From: HGM13006 sp963650135
Lineage (GTDB): Bacteria; Bacillota; Clostridia; Oscillospirales; Oscillospiraceae
Assembly: GCA_963650135.1 (NCBI GenBank)
Contig: CAVJLG010000078.1
Location: 1 to 58,945 of the forward strand
Direction: 5' to 3'
DNA length: 58,945 bases
The notes beneath the pieces are model-generated. The model did no database searches, was not told the DNA's origin, and saw only the letters and a list, made by a program, of their open reading frames with translations. A program made the position numbers and the translations under genes. Positions 50,904-58,884 of this stretch are shown here, in pieces (the first letter of the stretch is position 1; every line of letters starts with the position of its first letter).

Positions 50904-52046
50904 GTGAAGCGTTTTATTTATGCTGATAATGCAGCAACAACGAAACTGGATAGCGATGCTTTGAGTGAGATGCTGCCATGGTTGCAGGATGAATACGGTA
51001 ATGCTTCACAGCCATATACTTTTGCACGTAAACCCAGAAAGGCCCTTTCTGAAGCGAGAACAACGATTGCAAGATGTATCGGCGCTCAGCCGGAGGAGAT
51101 ATATTTTACCTCCGGTGGCACTGAAAGCGATAACTGGGCTATCAAAGGTATGCCTCGATATGTTGACCGTCGAGCAACTATTACTAGCCAGATTGAGCAT
51201 CATGCGATACTACACGCCTGCGAGTCCATAGAACGGATCGGGTATCCGGTTGCATATCTTCCTGTGGACAATGAAGGAATTGTATCTTCAGATATGCTGG
51301 CATCATTTATTACAGATGAAACGAGGCTTGTATCTGTGATGCTTGTGAATAACGAAATAGGCACCATAGAACCAATTTCTGAGCTTGCTAAAGTTGCGCA
51401 TAGTCATGGTGCCGTATTCCATACAGATGCAGTGCAAGCTGTGGGACATATTGCGATAAATGTAAAGGAACTCGGCGTAGATATGCTGTCAGCTTCGGCG
51501 CATAAGTTTAACGGACCTAAAGGCATTGGATTTATCTATATTAAGTCCGGGACAAGTATTCTTCCGTATGCTGACGGCGGCGCACAGGAACATGGCATGA
51601 GAGCCGGTACAGAAAATATTGCTTCCATTGTTGGCATGGCGGCAGCATTAAAAAAGAACTGTGACCATATGGATGAGACGCAGAATAAGCTCCATCAGCT
51701 TGAGGATAAATTCTTAGGTGTGCTCAAATTGTCTGGAATTGATTTTATCCGTAACGGCAACACCAATCATGTTCCTGGCAATGTAAATGTGTCTATTCGT
51801 GATGCAAGTGGAGAAATGCTACTTCACAGGCTTGATCTTAAAGGTATTGCTATCTCTACAGGTTCTGCGTGCGACTCGGTTAATACTCAGCTATCTCATG
51901 TGATACAGGCAATTCGTGTTCCGGAAGAGTATGCTCAGGGTACTATCCGCGTTTCTTTTGGGAGAGACAATGAGGAATCTGACGCAGTAGAAATTGCTAC
52001 GGCTATTGCGGATATTTTAAAACCAAGCAGAAACGGAAAATATTAA
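50904..52046 (+). CDS. Cysteine desulfurase (IscS/DndA-like) of the BREX-like operon
   Basis: 380 aa, GTG start 9 nt after the previous stop, GAGGTG upstream. PLP-dependent class V fold: N-terminal YADNAATTKLD, the PLP Lys201 in SAHKFNGPKG, and the active-site Cys323 in STGSACDSV. It transfers sulfur from cysteine as a persulfide. DNA phosphorothioation (Dnd) systems use the same type of enzyme, DndA, to feed DndC. Here it is the last gene of the island and the obvious donor for the PAPS-reductase-like BrxP. It could also be a stray IscS/NifS, but the tight spacing argues for a dedicated role. Confidence 0.92.
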   Translation: MKRFIYADNAATTKLDSDALSEMLPWLQDEYGNASQPYTFARKPRKALSEARTTIARCIGAQPEEIYFTSGGTESDNWAIKGMPRYVDRRATITSQIEHHAILHACESIERIGYPVAYLPVDNEGIVSSDMLASFITDETRLVSVMLVNNEIGTIEPISELAKVAHSHGAVFHTDAVQAVGHIAINVKELGVDMLSASAHKFNGPKGIGFIYIKSGTSILPYADGGAQEHGMRAGTENIASIVGMAAALKKNCDHMDETQNKLHQLEDKFLGVLKLSGIDFIRNGNTNHVPGNVNVSIRDASGEMLLHRLDLKGIAISTGSACDSVNTQLSHVIQAIRVPEEYAQGTIRVSFGRDNEESDAVEIATAIADILKPSRNGKY

Positions 52047-52232
52047 TGCAACAAATTTAAAAATGGAAATGCAGCTACAAAAAGGGAGAACCGCACACCT
52101 CTGCTTTGTACTTGTATAAAATCGCAATTCACGAATGCAAGTTAGCGTAAAGGGCGCGCGGACAAAAATTTGGCCCCCCTAACGACCATGAAAAAGTGAG
52201 CCACTTCGCTCACGAAAATTTGAGCTGCCCTT

Positions 52233-52530
52233 CTAAAACTTGTTCTGCATGGTCACTTTCAGCCGGTAGGAATCTCCATTCATGTCCAGCACATGGCTGC
52301 GAAATGTCAGACGATCAATCATGGCTGCTAGCATTGTAGTATTCTCAAACAGATCCGTCCACTTGGAAAATGGCAGATTTGTGGTCACAATGGTGCTGCT
52401 TTTCTCGCTTCGATCTGAGATAACCTTAAACAACAGTTCAGACTGGTGCCGGTTAAAGCTAAGATAGCTCAGCTCATCCAGGAGCAGCAGATCTGCCTTG
52501 ACACCGTCTACGGCGCAGACGATATCCGCA
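52233..52530 (-). pseudogene. istB: IS21-family IstB ATPase, C-terminal fragment
   Basis: The minus strand encodes about 95 residues of the C-terminal ATPase end of an IstB helper protein: KADLLLLDELSYLSF (Walker B), STIVTTNLPFSKWTDLF, AAMIDRLTFRSHVL and the final beta strand. The Walker A half is missing; sequence to the right of about 52,550 belongs to another element. The partner transposase IstA is not present. Confidence 0.78.
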
Positions 52531-52589
52531 TCACCTTCAAGCACGGCCAGGAAATAAAAGCATAATCCCATAGACGCAGAAATGCCTCG

Positions 52590-52625
52590 CCACTGGATTT
52601 GATTCCGGTAGTGAGGCGCTTTTGG
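52590..52625. repeat. Palindrome, left member of an inverted pair
   Basis: An imperfect hairpin (ATGCCTCGCCACTGG ... CCGGTAGTGAGGC) that is almost the reverse complement of the hairpin at 54022-54057. The two flank the IstB, helicase and recombinase fragments and may be copies of a terminator carried by the original element. Confidence 0.55.
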
Positions 52626-53374
52626 AGGAACTGGGGCTGAACACTGCAGCGCAGCTTCTGGACGCGCAGCTGGAGCAATCAGTCCATGAGGACCTGACCT
52701 ATGTCCAGTTCCTGGACCGTCTGCTTGCTGCAGAGCAAGCAGAACGCAGGCGAAAAAGTCAGGAGACCCGGATGAAGCTGTCCAGACTTCCGCACCGGAA
52801 GCAACTGGAGGACTTTGATTTCGATTTTCAGCCCAGCATTGACCGGAGGCAGATTGCCGAACTGGCCAATCTGGCCTTTGTAGAGCGAGCGGAGAATGTA
52901 ATCTTTCTGGGCCCACCCGGCGTAGGTAAGACCCACCTGGCTGTTGGCCTGGCGCTGAAGGCCCTGGAGGCCGGCAAGGTGGTTTACTACACAACCTTGT
53001 CTTACCTCATCGAAGACCTGAAAAAGGCACAGTCTCAGGGACGACTGGATCGCAGATGGCGGGTATATCTCCGTCCGGCGGTTCTGGTGATTGACGAAAT
53101 TGGCTATTCGCAATTGAACCGTCAAGAAGCAGAGCTGTTCTTCCGCCTGATTTCCGAACGGTATGAACATGGCAGCGTGATCCTGACCAGTAACAAGTAT
53201 TTTAGTGGCTGGGGTGAACTGCTCAGTGACACAGTGCTGGCGACTGCCCTGCTTGACAGGCTTCTGCACCATGCCAATGTCATTAACATCCGTGGCGAAA
53301 CCTACCGTCTTAGGGACCGGCGGAAGGCTGGAATCCAGACGGCACCACCGGCCGAGATTTCGGCCAAACCGTAA
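52622..53374 (+). CDS. istB: IS21-family IstB-like ATPase
   Basis: 250 aa from a TTG at 52622. Walker A GPPGVGKTH, Walker B VLVIDEIGY, and sensor LTSNKYFSGWGELL mark a complete AAA+ IstB ATPase, the DNA-loading helper of IS21 transposition. About ten residues of the usual N terminus seem to be missing (the frame starts at LEELGLNTAA), and no IstA is next to it. It is of a different subfamily from the IstB fragment at 52.2 kb. Likely an orphan remnant. Confidence 0.82.
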   Translation: MEELGLNTAAQLLDAQLEQSVHEDLTYVQFLDRLLAAEQAERRRKSQETRMKLSRLPHRKQLEDFDFDFQPSIDRRQIAELANLAFVERAENVIFLGPPGVGKTHLAVGLALKALEAGKVVYYTTLSYLIEDLKKAQSQGRLDRRWRVYLRPAVLVIDEIGYSQLNRQEAELFFRLISERYEHGSVILTSNKYFSGWGELLSDTVLATALLDRLLHHANVINIRGETYRLRDRRKAGIQTAPPAEISAKP

Positions 53375-53400
53375 CCGGCGGTAAGAATTCCGGCGTTTGT

Positions 53401-53775
53401 AATGTCGGCGATTGGGTCATATTCTACCCGGCTTTTTGGGGCAATTACATTTCGGCCTTGACACAGGCTGACCTTTACATCATCAACCGGGAAAATGTCC
53501 AGTGGCTCATTGAAGAAAGCGGCATTCCCTTCACCTTCGACATGATCGTGATTGACGAGCTGTCCTCCTTCAAGAACCATAACACAAAGCGGTTTAAGTC
53601 CCTGCTGAAAGTCAGGCCCCGGGTCAACCGCATCGTTGGCCTGACCGGCACTCCCGCCTCCAACGGCCTGATGGATCTGTGGGCAGAGTTCCGCATCCTG
53701 GATATGGGACAGCGCCTGGGTCGATTCATCACCAAATACCGCACCGACTATTTCATGCCGGATATGACGGACTGA
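53401..53775 (+). pseudogene. SNF2-type phage helicase, internal fragment
   Basis: The frame LTQADLYIINRENVQWL, FDMIVIDELSSFKNH (motif II, DELS), RIVGLTGTPASN (motif III-like) and FRILDMGQRLG matches the DEAD/SNF2 helicase of temperate phages and prophage elements. Motif I and the entire C-terminal half are missing, and it ends in unrelated sequence. A translocated piece of a prophage or element. Confidence 0.75.
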
Positions 53776-54005
53776 CCGCTCGATTCGACGCAGCCAAGGC
53801 CCGGTATGAATTCCTGGATGAGACAATCCGCAGCAAACAATCCAGAAGGGCCACCATCGAAACCTTTCTGGAAACCCTGGCGAAGGCTGGCTTGGTAGAT
53901 AAATTCGACACTGCCCTTTGGTGTGGGCTGGTGGACTTTGTCACCGTCTACGGCAAGGACGATGTGCGGTTTACCTTCAAAAATGGGCAGGAAATCCGGG
54001 CCTAA
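53766..54005 (+). pseudogene. Serine recombinase, C-terminal fragment
   Basis: About 75 residues (LTARFDAAKARYEFLDETIR, FVTVYGKDDVRFTFKNG) resemble the end of a resolvase/recombinase after its Zn-ribbon and coiled coil. It is joined directly to the helicase fragment at about 53,765 and is followed by a terminator hairpin. Not functional. Confidence 0.62.
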
Positions 54006-54021
54006 CCCCATAAATGCAAAG

Positions 54022-54057
54022 ATGCCTCACTACTGGCTAATCCCAGCGGCGAGGCAT
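54022..54057. repeat. Palindrome/terminator, right member of an inverted pair
   Basis: ATGCCTCACTACTGG-CTAAT-CCCAGCGGCGAGGCAT followed by TTTTC, an intrinsic terminator for the recombinase fragment and the inverted near-copy of 52590-52625. Confidence 0.6.
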
Positions 54058-54070
54058 TTTCTTATATAAA

Positions 54071-54572
54071 TCAAACTGTATAGCATTCAATATATTCTTT
54101 TATCACAGCTTCAGCAAAGGCATAGGCTTCGTCGTTGTATTCGCTACCGTTTTCCCATTCTTCGATAACATCCTGTGTGGCCTCTCGAATTGTATATTCA
54201 CCCCTCACAAATTCTCGTCCCACAACCATAAACTCGTCAAAACTGGTAGTCATTCCTCGTGCATCAACATAATATATTCCCATCCTTATATACCTGGCAA
54301 AAAGCATGGAATCCTTTTCCGTTGGTTTCTTCGATTATGTAGGGAGTATATCCCAGCACATTTTTGAGTGCCACAGCAAAATGATTACAGGAACCACGCA
54401 AAAGAGAATGCGCTGTATCATACGGAAAATCCTCGTCATCTGGATATTCAAAGAAATCCGTGTAGTCTATTTTCAACAGTGTATATGATATATCGTCAAA
54501 GCCTTCTGCATTATAGAAGCCCTTGTGCCATCCGACCTCACTGAAGGAAATCAAGTCACCTTTTTTGTCCAA
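54071..54572 (-). pseudogene. Hypothetical protein, broken by a frameshift
   Basis: Frame 1 (from ATG 54572) ends GFHAFCQVYKDGNILC; frame 2 resumes as IYYVDARGMTTSFDEFMVVG and runs to 54071. Joined they would give one acidic protein of about 165 residues (GSCNHFAVALKNVLGY, EETNGKGFHAF) that looks like a small papain-fold/transglutaminase-like protein: Cys in GSCNHF, His in GFHAF and Asp in YVDARG in the right order. The shift is near GGATGGGAATATA (about 54,285). Confidence 0.6.
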
Positions 54573-54622
54573 TCAAACGCACCTCCTTATACCAGAATTA
54601 TATCACCAGAGTGTGAATAAAT

Positions 54623-54856
54623 CTACCGCTGCCCCATCTTCGCCAGCACCTCAAGGAAGTTCCAACCGACGGCTTCGAGGTCATAGTCGTTGGCTTCGCA
54701 GATGAACCGCAGCCTGTCCGGGGTCAGCAACCGACCGTTGTTGCGTTCACGGAATAACTGATCATAATCGGCAATCTGCTTCTGGGTGAGCGTCTTTTCA
54801 TAATCGTCCTCCAAATAAAAACAACCGAGCAGTTCCGGCTTTCCTTTACACCCCAA
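54623..54856 (-). pseudogene. Unidentified fragment
   Basis: 77 codons (CFYLEDDYEKTLTQKQIADY, RFICEANDYDLEAVGWNFLE). The clean amphipathic sequence suggests real protein, probably the C-terminal end of a larger mobile-element protein whose 5' part was lost at the junction with the HsdM remnant. I do not recognise the family. Confidence 0.4.
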
Positions 54857-54865
54857 TGACAGTTT

Positions 54866-55567
54866 TTACACCGCAAAGGCACACATTTCAGTTTTTCCTA
54901 CCCCTTGTATCAAGCTCTGCATGATTATTTCATACAGGGTACCGTCATACGGTTCGATCATCATTGCGATGAGCTGTACGGCATCATGCGGTGTGTAGAA
55001 CTCGCCCTCTTCCTTGGTGGCGTTGACCGCAAATTCTTTCAGGAAGTACTCGTACACACGACCGAACAGGTCCTTTTCCTCGCTAAACTGCTTATGGCTG
55101 ATCTTGTTGATCTCATCGATCAGCTTTTTGATATCGTTCGGTGCAAGGTTGCGCGTAGTAAAGGTTCCCTCTACAAAGCATCCTTTCAGTTGCTTGGAAC
55201 CTGCCGCAATGCTATGGAGCGCATTATCCAGCGCTACATTCAGCTTGGGCGCGGGCGTATTAATGATGGTGGACCATCTTGCCTCTGGCGGCAGATTGTA
55301 CGTACCGTCCGCAAAGGTGGCATCGTCAAAGAACGCTGCACGGATGTTTTCATCGTCCGGGTCAAGCCCTTGTTCCAGTAAGATCTGACGGAGATTCTCG
55401 ACTCCGTCTTCATATTTTTCACCGATAAAACGCAGGAACATCAGCGTCAGCATCATATCTCGCTTCTCAAAGAAAGAGCCGGAATTGCGTGCCGCACGCA
55501 GAATATCTCTGCACTTAAAGAGAATCGCATCCAGATTGATGGTATCCTCAGCCTTTTTCTTTGCCAT
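54866..55567 (-). pseudogene. hsdM: Type I restriction HsdM methyltransferase, truncated before its catalytic domain
   Basis: ATG 55567 with GGAGG upstream. About 210 residues match the N-terminal helical domain of HsdM (DAILFKCRDILRAARNSGSF, MMLTLMFLRFIGEKYED, EFYTPHDAVQLIAMMIEPYDGTLY). HsdM should continue with AdoMet motif I (PACGSGG), but the frame switches to EIIMQSLIQGVGKTEM and stops. The methyltransferase domain, HsdS and HsdR are absent, so the system is dead. Confidence 0.85.
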
Positions 55568-56007
55568 TTCGTTTTCCTCCACTCATTCCTTGACCGCCCT
55601 TACTTTGAGACAAATATTCCGTTAAGCATAGCAATGGGTATCCAGATCTTTGTAGGCTATTTATCAAAAGACTGGAGCCCTTGAACATAATTTCCGTAAA
55701 ATTGTGTTGAGGGATATTGCATATCTTTGAGATCAAGCTGATTTTTTGATACAGACAACTACGCTAAATCAATTTTCAGCGGATGTAATCCGTTGAACGC
55801 TGTTTCGCTTTTCGCCAAAATGTAACCCTATTGGTAAACGTCAAATTTGGACTTCTGTTACATTGTATTCTAAAAAATATTGAAAGCAATATCGGTGGAC
55901 TAAATTATTTACAACTGAGAATGGTTATTTGTTGAAAGTTGGGACACGTTTTGATTACACACGGAGTCGAAAACAACTGGATTCTCTCGAACAGATAAGT
56001 TAAAACT
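55568..56007. other. Intergenic region with no recognisable gene
   Basis: About 440 bp of AT-rich sequence between the HsdM remnant and the XRE-PolC-like gene. Short frames present have no ribosome sites. I see no repeat, RNA or promoter of note beyond the terminator at its right end. Confidence 0.5.
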
Positions 56008-56050
56008 GATACCCCATTACACCCGCTCAATTTGGGCATAATGGGGTATC
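56008..56050 (-). terminator. Terminator of the XRE-PolC-like gene
   Basis: A perfect 12-bp stem GATACCCCATTA/TAATGGGGTATC with a 19-nt loop; on the minus strand it is followed by AGTTTTAAC. Confidence 0.8.
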
Positions 56051-56065
56051 AATCATATTATAGTC

Positions 56066-57544
56066 TTACATCTCCTGCGCGCACATCCGCAGCAGTCGGT
56101 CAATACAATGTCCCTTTGGAAACAGATAGCGGACGTTTTTCATATAAGTCACGAACCAATTTGGAACACCGCAGCGGCGGAGCAGTGCCTCGTCTTCCGG
56201 TGACATTCCATGCCGGGCGTATGTTCCCATTCCTGCAGCGCCCATGAATTTTAGGGCAATACCGTTCCCGGCGTTGTTTGGCAGATCCAGATAGGCTTGA
56301 AGAATATCCCAGATATCCTCCCGACAGGCGGGGAGATTTTCAATGGAAACAGTTCCGCTTTTTACCAGCGCCGCTCCATTGTTTTCCCATGCTCCGGTGG
56401 CAAAACACAGTGCCGTGTATTTCAGCAGCTTGGAAAAACAAATTGGCATATCCGAAAGAGCGTTTGCAATATCACGATTTTTTGCAGCAGCTTCTTCCGA
56501 TATAAACTGTGCTTCGCTGGCATGGCCAAGCTGATGAACCAGCGCTTTGTAAACCGCATCCAGCGTTGCCGGTGAAAGAAGCTCGTCCAGATTTTTCGCA
56601 GAGCTGCTGCGCAGTGGCTTCGATGATACGACCAGCAGAACGCTATCGCAGTGGCCATATTTTTCGTGGTATTCGGCCATATCCATGTGGAGAATTCCGT
56701 CTGAATCTGTGTGCGGCGGCGCAGCCTCTTTGGAAAGCAGCAGATACTTGTAGAGCTTCAGCGGCTGTTCGCCGCCAAAGCAGTCAACCGGAATCACCTG
56801 AAACAGCTTTTCATAGTATTCCTGCAGCAGCTGCTGACTCGCATCGAGAATCTCGGCTGGAATATCCACTTCGATGGAGGTTCCCTTACTCCGGATTTGC
56901 CGGCTGACGCTTTCAAAGGGAATGTTGTGTCCATCCCGTTTCAGCCTACCGCCGCACTCACATGTCTCGGCGGGAAGATCCCAGCCGTCTGCTACTTCCG
57001 GATGAAGGATGACCCTGTGGCACCGGGGGCAATACTGATGGGGCGGCAGCGGATTTACTGTGGTAGCATGCATCAGCCAGCTGGTCAGGGACGAATTGAC
57101 GGTCCCGCGCACAGAGATCATACTGTTTGTTTTTTCGGCAATTTCAGATAGCTTCCCGAGAAAATCAAGGTGCAGAATAAAGTCAGAATCCTCTGTTTCC
57201 AGTTTTTCTGTGGCAAGTCTTCCTGCAAAGGCGATGGGCATATCGGCTCCGTACTTTTCACGGAGCACTGCCTCAGCCTGATTCCATAGTGCTTTCTTTT
57301 TATCCATAATGCGCTCCTTGCTTATGATAGGATAGCAAGGACGACCCTGAAGAAACTCCGCAAGCGGAACCTCTAACACCTCTGCGAGCCGAATGCACGT
57401 CTGCATTCTCGGCTTGGCATTTCCATTCTCCCATTTTGACACAGCTTTGTCGGATACTCCGACCAGGGCGCCCAGCTGAAATTGGGAGTAGCCTCGTGCT
57501 TCCCGCAGATTACAGATGTAATTTCCGAATGTGTAGTATCTCAT
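56066..57544 (-). CDS. XRE regulator fused to a DNA polymerase III PolC-like region
   Basis: 492 aa. Residues about 5-65 are a Cro/CI helix-turn-helix (SQFQLGALVGVSDKAVSKWE). The rest resembles the PolC palm: SVRGTVNSSLTSW (compare SRGSVGSS), NPLPPHQYCPRC (164-175) with a partner CECGG (195-199) forming the PolC Zn finger, DGHNIPFES (204-212), an E-V-D at 225-227 where PolC has the catalytic D-I-D, and RYLFPKGH near 470 (compare YMFPKAH). It is a third of PolC length and lacks exonuclease and OB parts. Probably not a replicative polymerase; it may bind DNA or act as a decoy or sensor. Confidence 0.65.
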   Translation of the reverse strand: MRYYTFGNYICNLREARGYSQFQLGALVGVSDKAVSKWENGNAKPRMQTCIRLAEVLEVPLAEFLQGRPCYPIISKERIMDKKKALWNQAEAVLREKYGADMPIAFAGRLATEKLETEDSDFILHLDFLGKLSEIAEKTNSMISVRGTVNSSLTSWLMHATTVNPLPPHQYCPRCHRVILHPEVADGWDLPAETCECGGRLKRDGHNIPFESVSRQIRSKGTSIEVDIPAEILDASQQLLQEYYEKLFQVIPVDCFGGEQPLKLYKYLLLSKEAAPPHTDSDGILHMDMAEYHEKYGHCDSVLLVVSSKPLRSSSAKNLDELLSPATLDAVYKALVHQLGHASEAQFISEEAAAKNRDIANALSDMPICFSKLLKYTALCFATGAWENNGAALVKSGTVSIENLPACREDIWDILQAYLDLPNNAGNGIALKFMGAAGMGTYARHGMSPEDEALLRRCGVPNWFVTYMKNVRYLFPKGHCIDRLLRMCAQEM

Positions 57545-57686
57545 GTAGATCCTCCTTTGCTTCTGAATTCATTATAGCCTGGATCGCGGAGCGCGGCAAT
57601 CCGGCTGGTATCGAAGGAAAGTAGAGATTGCAAGTGAATTCCCACAGGCTTTATTTTAGCACATAGACGAAACGCCATGCTTTCCC

Positions 57687-57890
57687 TCAGTTAATAACCT
57701 CATAGATTCGCATCCGATGATCGGTTCTCTGATTTTGCTCATCGAAATCGGCGGTAAAGATACACACGGTTGCCGTGGAACGCGGGATGTCTTTATACTG
57801 CTGCGCCGCCTCCATTATCGTTTCTTTCGACGTATTCACGGCCACGATTTCCATGTCCTTTTTCGCGACACCAATTGCCCATTTTTCCAT
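57687..57890 (-). CDS. Small protein under a SAM riboswitch
   Basis: 67 codons from ATG 57890 with AAGGAG 8 nt upstream. An alpha/beta-looking 67-residue product (WAIGVAKKDMEIVAVNTSKE, TIMEAAQQYKDIP, TVCIFTADFDE) with no recognised family. Its transcript begins about 220 nt upstream and passes through a SAM-I/IV-type aptamer and terminator, so expression should rise when S-adenosylmethionine is scarce. No methionine gene follows; the next gene is the XRE-PolC-like one 143 nt away. Confidence 0.65.
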   Translation of the reverse strand: MEKWAIGVAKKDMEIVAVNTSKETIMEAAQQYKDIPRSTATVCIFTADFDEQNQRTDHRMRIYEVIN

Positions 57891-57960
57891 AAAAAACACT
57901 CCTTGGCTTACATAATTTTTGATTTTTTCATTGTTCTCCCGGAAAAAGGGTGCAAAAATT

Positions 57961-58066
57961 CCCGTCGCGAGACAGGATATTACCTATCGTGCAAGCGTTG
58001 GCACCTTTCTCTCTGGGAGGTTGCCGTGCGGTCATCGGGCTTGTCCCTCGCGCATCTCTTATAGGT
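57961..58066 (-). ncRNA. SAM-I/SAM-IV-type riboswitch with terminator
   Basis: Minus strand: P1 is closed by ACCTAT (58066-58061) and ATAGGT (57987-57982). Inside are AAGAGATGCG, the core GAGGGACAAGCCCGATGA, CGGCAACC and AAGGTGCCAA, which are the conserved S-box blocks in order. P4 looks very short, as in SAM-I/IV variants. Downstream a hairpin CCTGTC-TCGC-GACGGG (57976-57961) is followed by AATTTTT, an intrinsic terminator. This gives classical attenuation of the 57.7 kb gene. Confidence 0.85.
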
Positions 58067-58114
58067 TGATATGGACTTGTGCGGTACAATGCTGCATGCT
58101 CACATTGTTCATCC

Positions 58115-58143
58115 AGTATATACGATAACTGCCGTTTTGTCAA
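58115..58143 (-). promoter_or_regulatory. Promoter of the SAM-riboswitch transcript
   Basis: On the minus strand TTGACA (58138-58143), 17 bp, TATACT (58115-58120). Transcription would start about 45 nt before the aptamer. Confidence 0.75.
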
Positions 58144-58189
58144 ATTGATTCGTTTCGCTGTCAACTGAAACAGGGGTACCACATTATTG

Positions 58190-58231
58190 CAGCCACCTGA
58201 ATCCGGCCATAACGGCTGACTCAGGTGGCTG
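58190..58231 (-). terminator. Terminator of the SLOG-family gene
   Basis: A perfect 11-bp stem CAGCCACCTGA/TCAGGTGGCTG with a 20-nt loop that can itself pair, just after the stop codon at 58241. Confidence 0.75.
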
Positions 58232-58240
58232 TGTGCGTAA

Positions 58241-58780
58241 TCAATGGTTCACTTGGCAGAGCTGCAATTCCAATGTATCCGGGTGGATCATGAGATACGG
58301 TTTCTCCGCCTTACGCAGATCGTCCATGGCCTGATCTACCGCATCCCCACGGCGGGAAGCGGGATCATAAACGGCTATGACGAAATCGGAGTAGTCGATC
58401 ATACGGCTCAGCGCATTTTTTACGGCGTCCGGATCGCCCGGGCGGGACACAGCACTCAAATGGGTACACTGCTCCAGTAGGACAAAGTACCGGTCACGAA
58501 GTTCCGGAGACCACTTGGTGGCGATTTCCTCATGGGGCAGTAGACATTGCAGGAGCAGGGATGGATCATCATGGCGCAGGAGGTTGAGAATTTCACCGGT
58601 CCAAAGCCCAGCGCCGGAATCAGGGACAACATAGAAGCTCGTACAACCCGCCCGGAGCAAGAGTTGGATTTGCTGTAAGAGCACCTGCTTCAGGCCCAGA
58701 CACAGAGGATCTTCTTCATCCCAGCCGAACTTGAAGCGGGTTGGAACGTGAGATAGGAAACCACAGGTTTTAACGTCCAT
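58241..58780 (-). CDS. YpsA/DUF1273-type SLOG protein
   Basis: 179 aa from ATG 58780 (AAGGTG upstream), 20 codons inside the longest frame. The order of elements matches the YpsA branch of the SLOG (Rossmann) superfamily: CGFLSHVPTRFKFG, central DSGAGLWTGEILNLLR, LLQCLLPHEEIATKW, and IDYSDFVIAVYD near the end. SLOG proteins bind nucleotide-derived ligands; YpsA in Bacillus influences cell division, and others act in defence signalling. No partner gene is visible. Confidence 0.8.
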   Translation of the reverse strand: MDVKTCGFLSHVPTRFKFGWDEEDPLCLGLKQVLLQQIQLLLRAGCTSFYVVPDSGAGLWTGEILNLLRHDDPSLLLQCLLPHEEIATKWSPELRDRYFVLLEQCTHLSAVSRPGDPDAVKNALSRMIDYSDFVIAVYDPASRRGDAVDQAMDDLRKAEKPYLMIHPDTLELQLCQVNH

Positions 58781-58884
58781 AGGATCACCTTCATCATGGT
58801 ATGTTAATTTGATTATACCCGATATATCGGGAATATTCAATTCAAAGTGCGCAGAATATAATAGAAATCATAGGAGGTAGCCTT

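Noticed and set aside
37785..52046. Classification of the island as a Dnd or Ssp phosphorothioation system.
   Set aside because: Only the DndA-like and DndC-like activities are present; PglZ, BrxC-like and BrxL-like genes place it with BREX.
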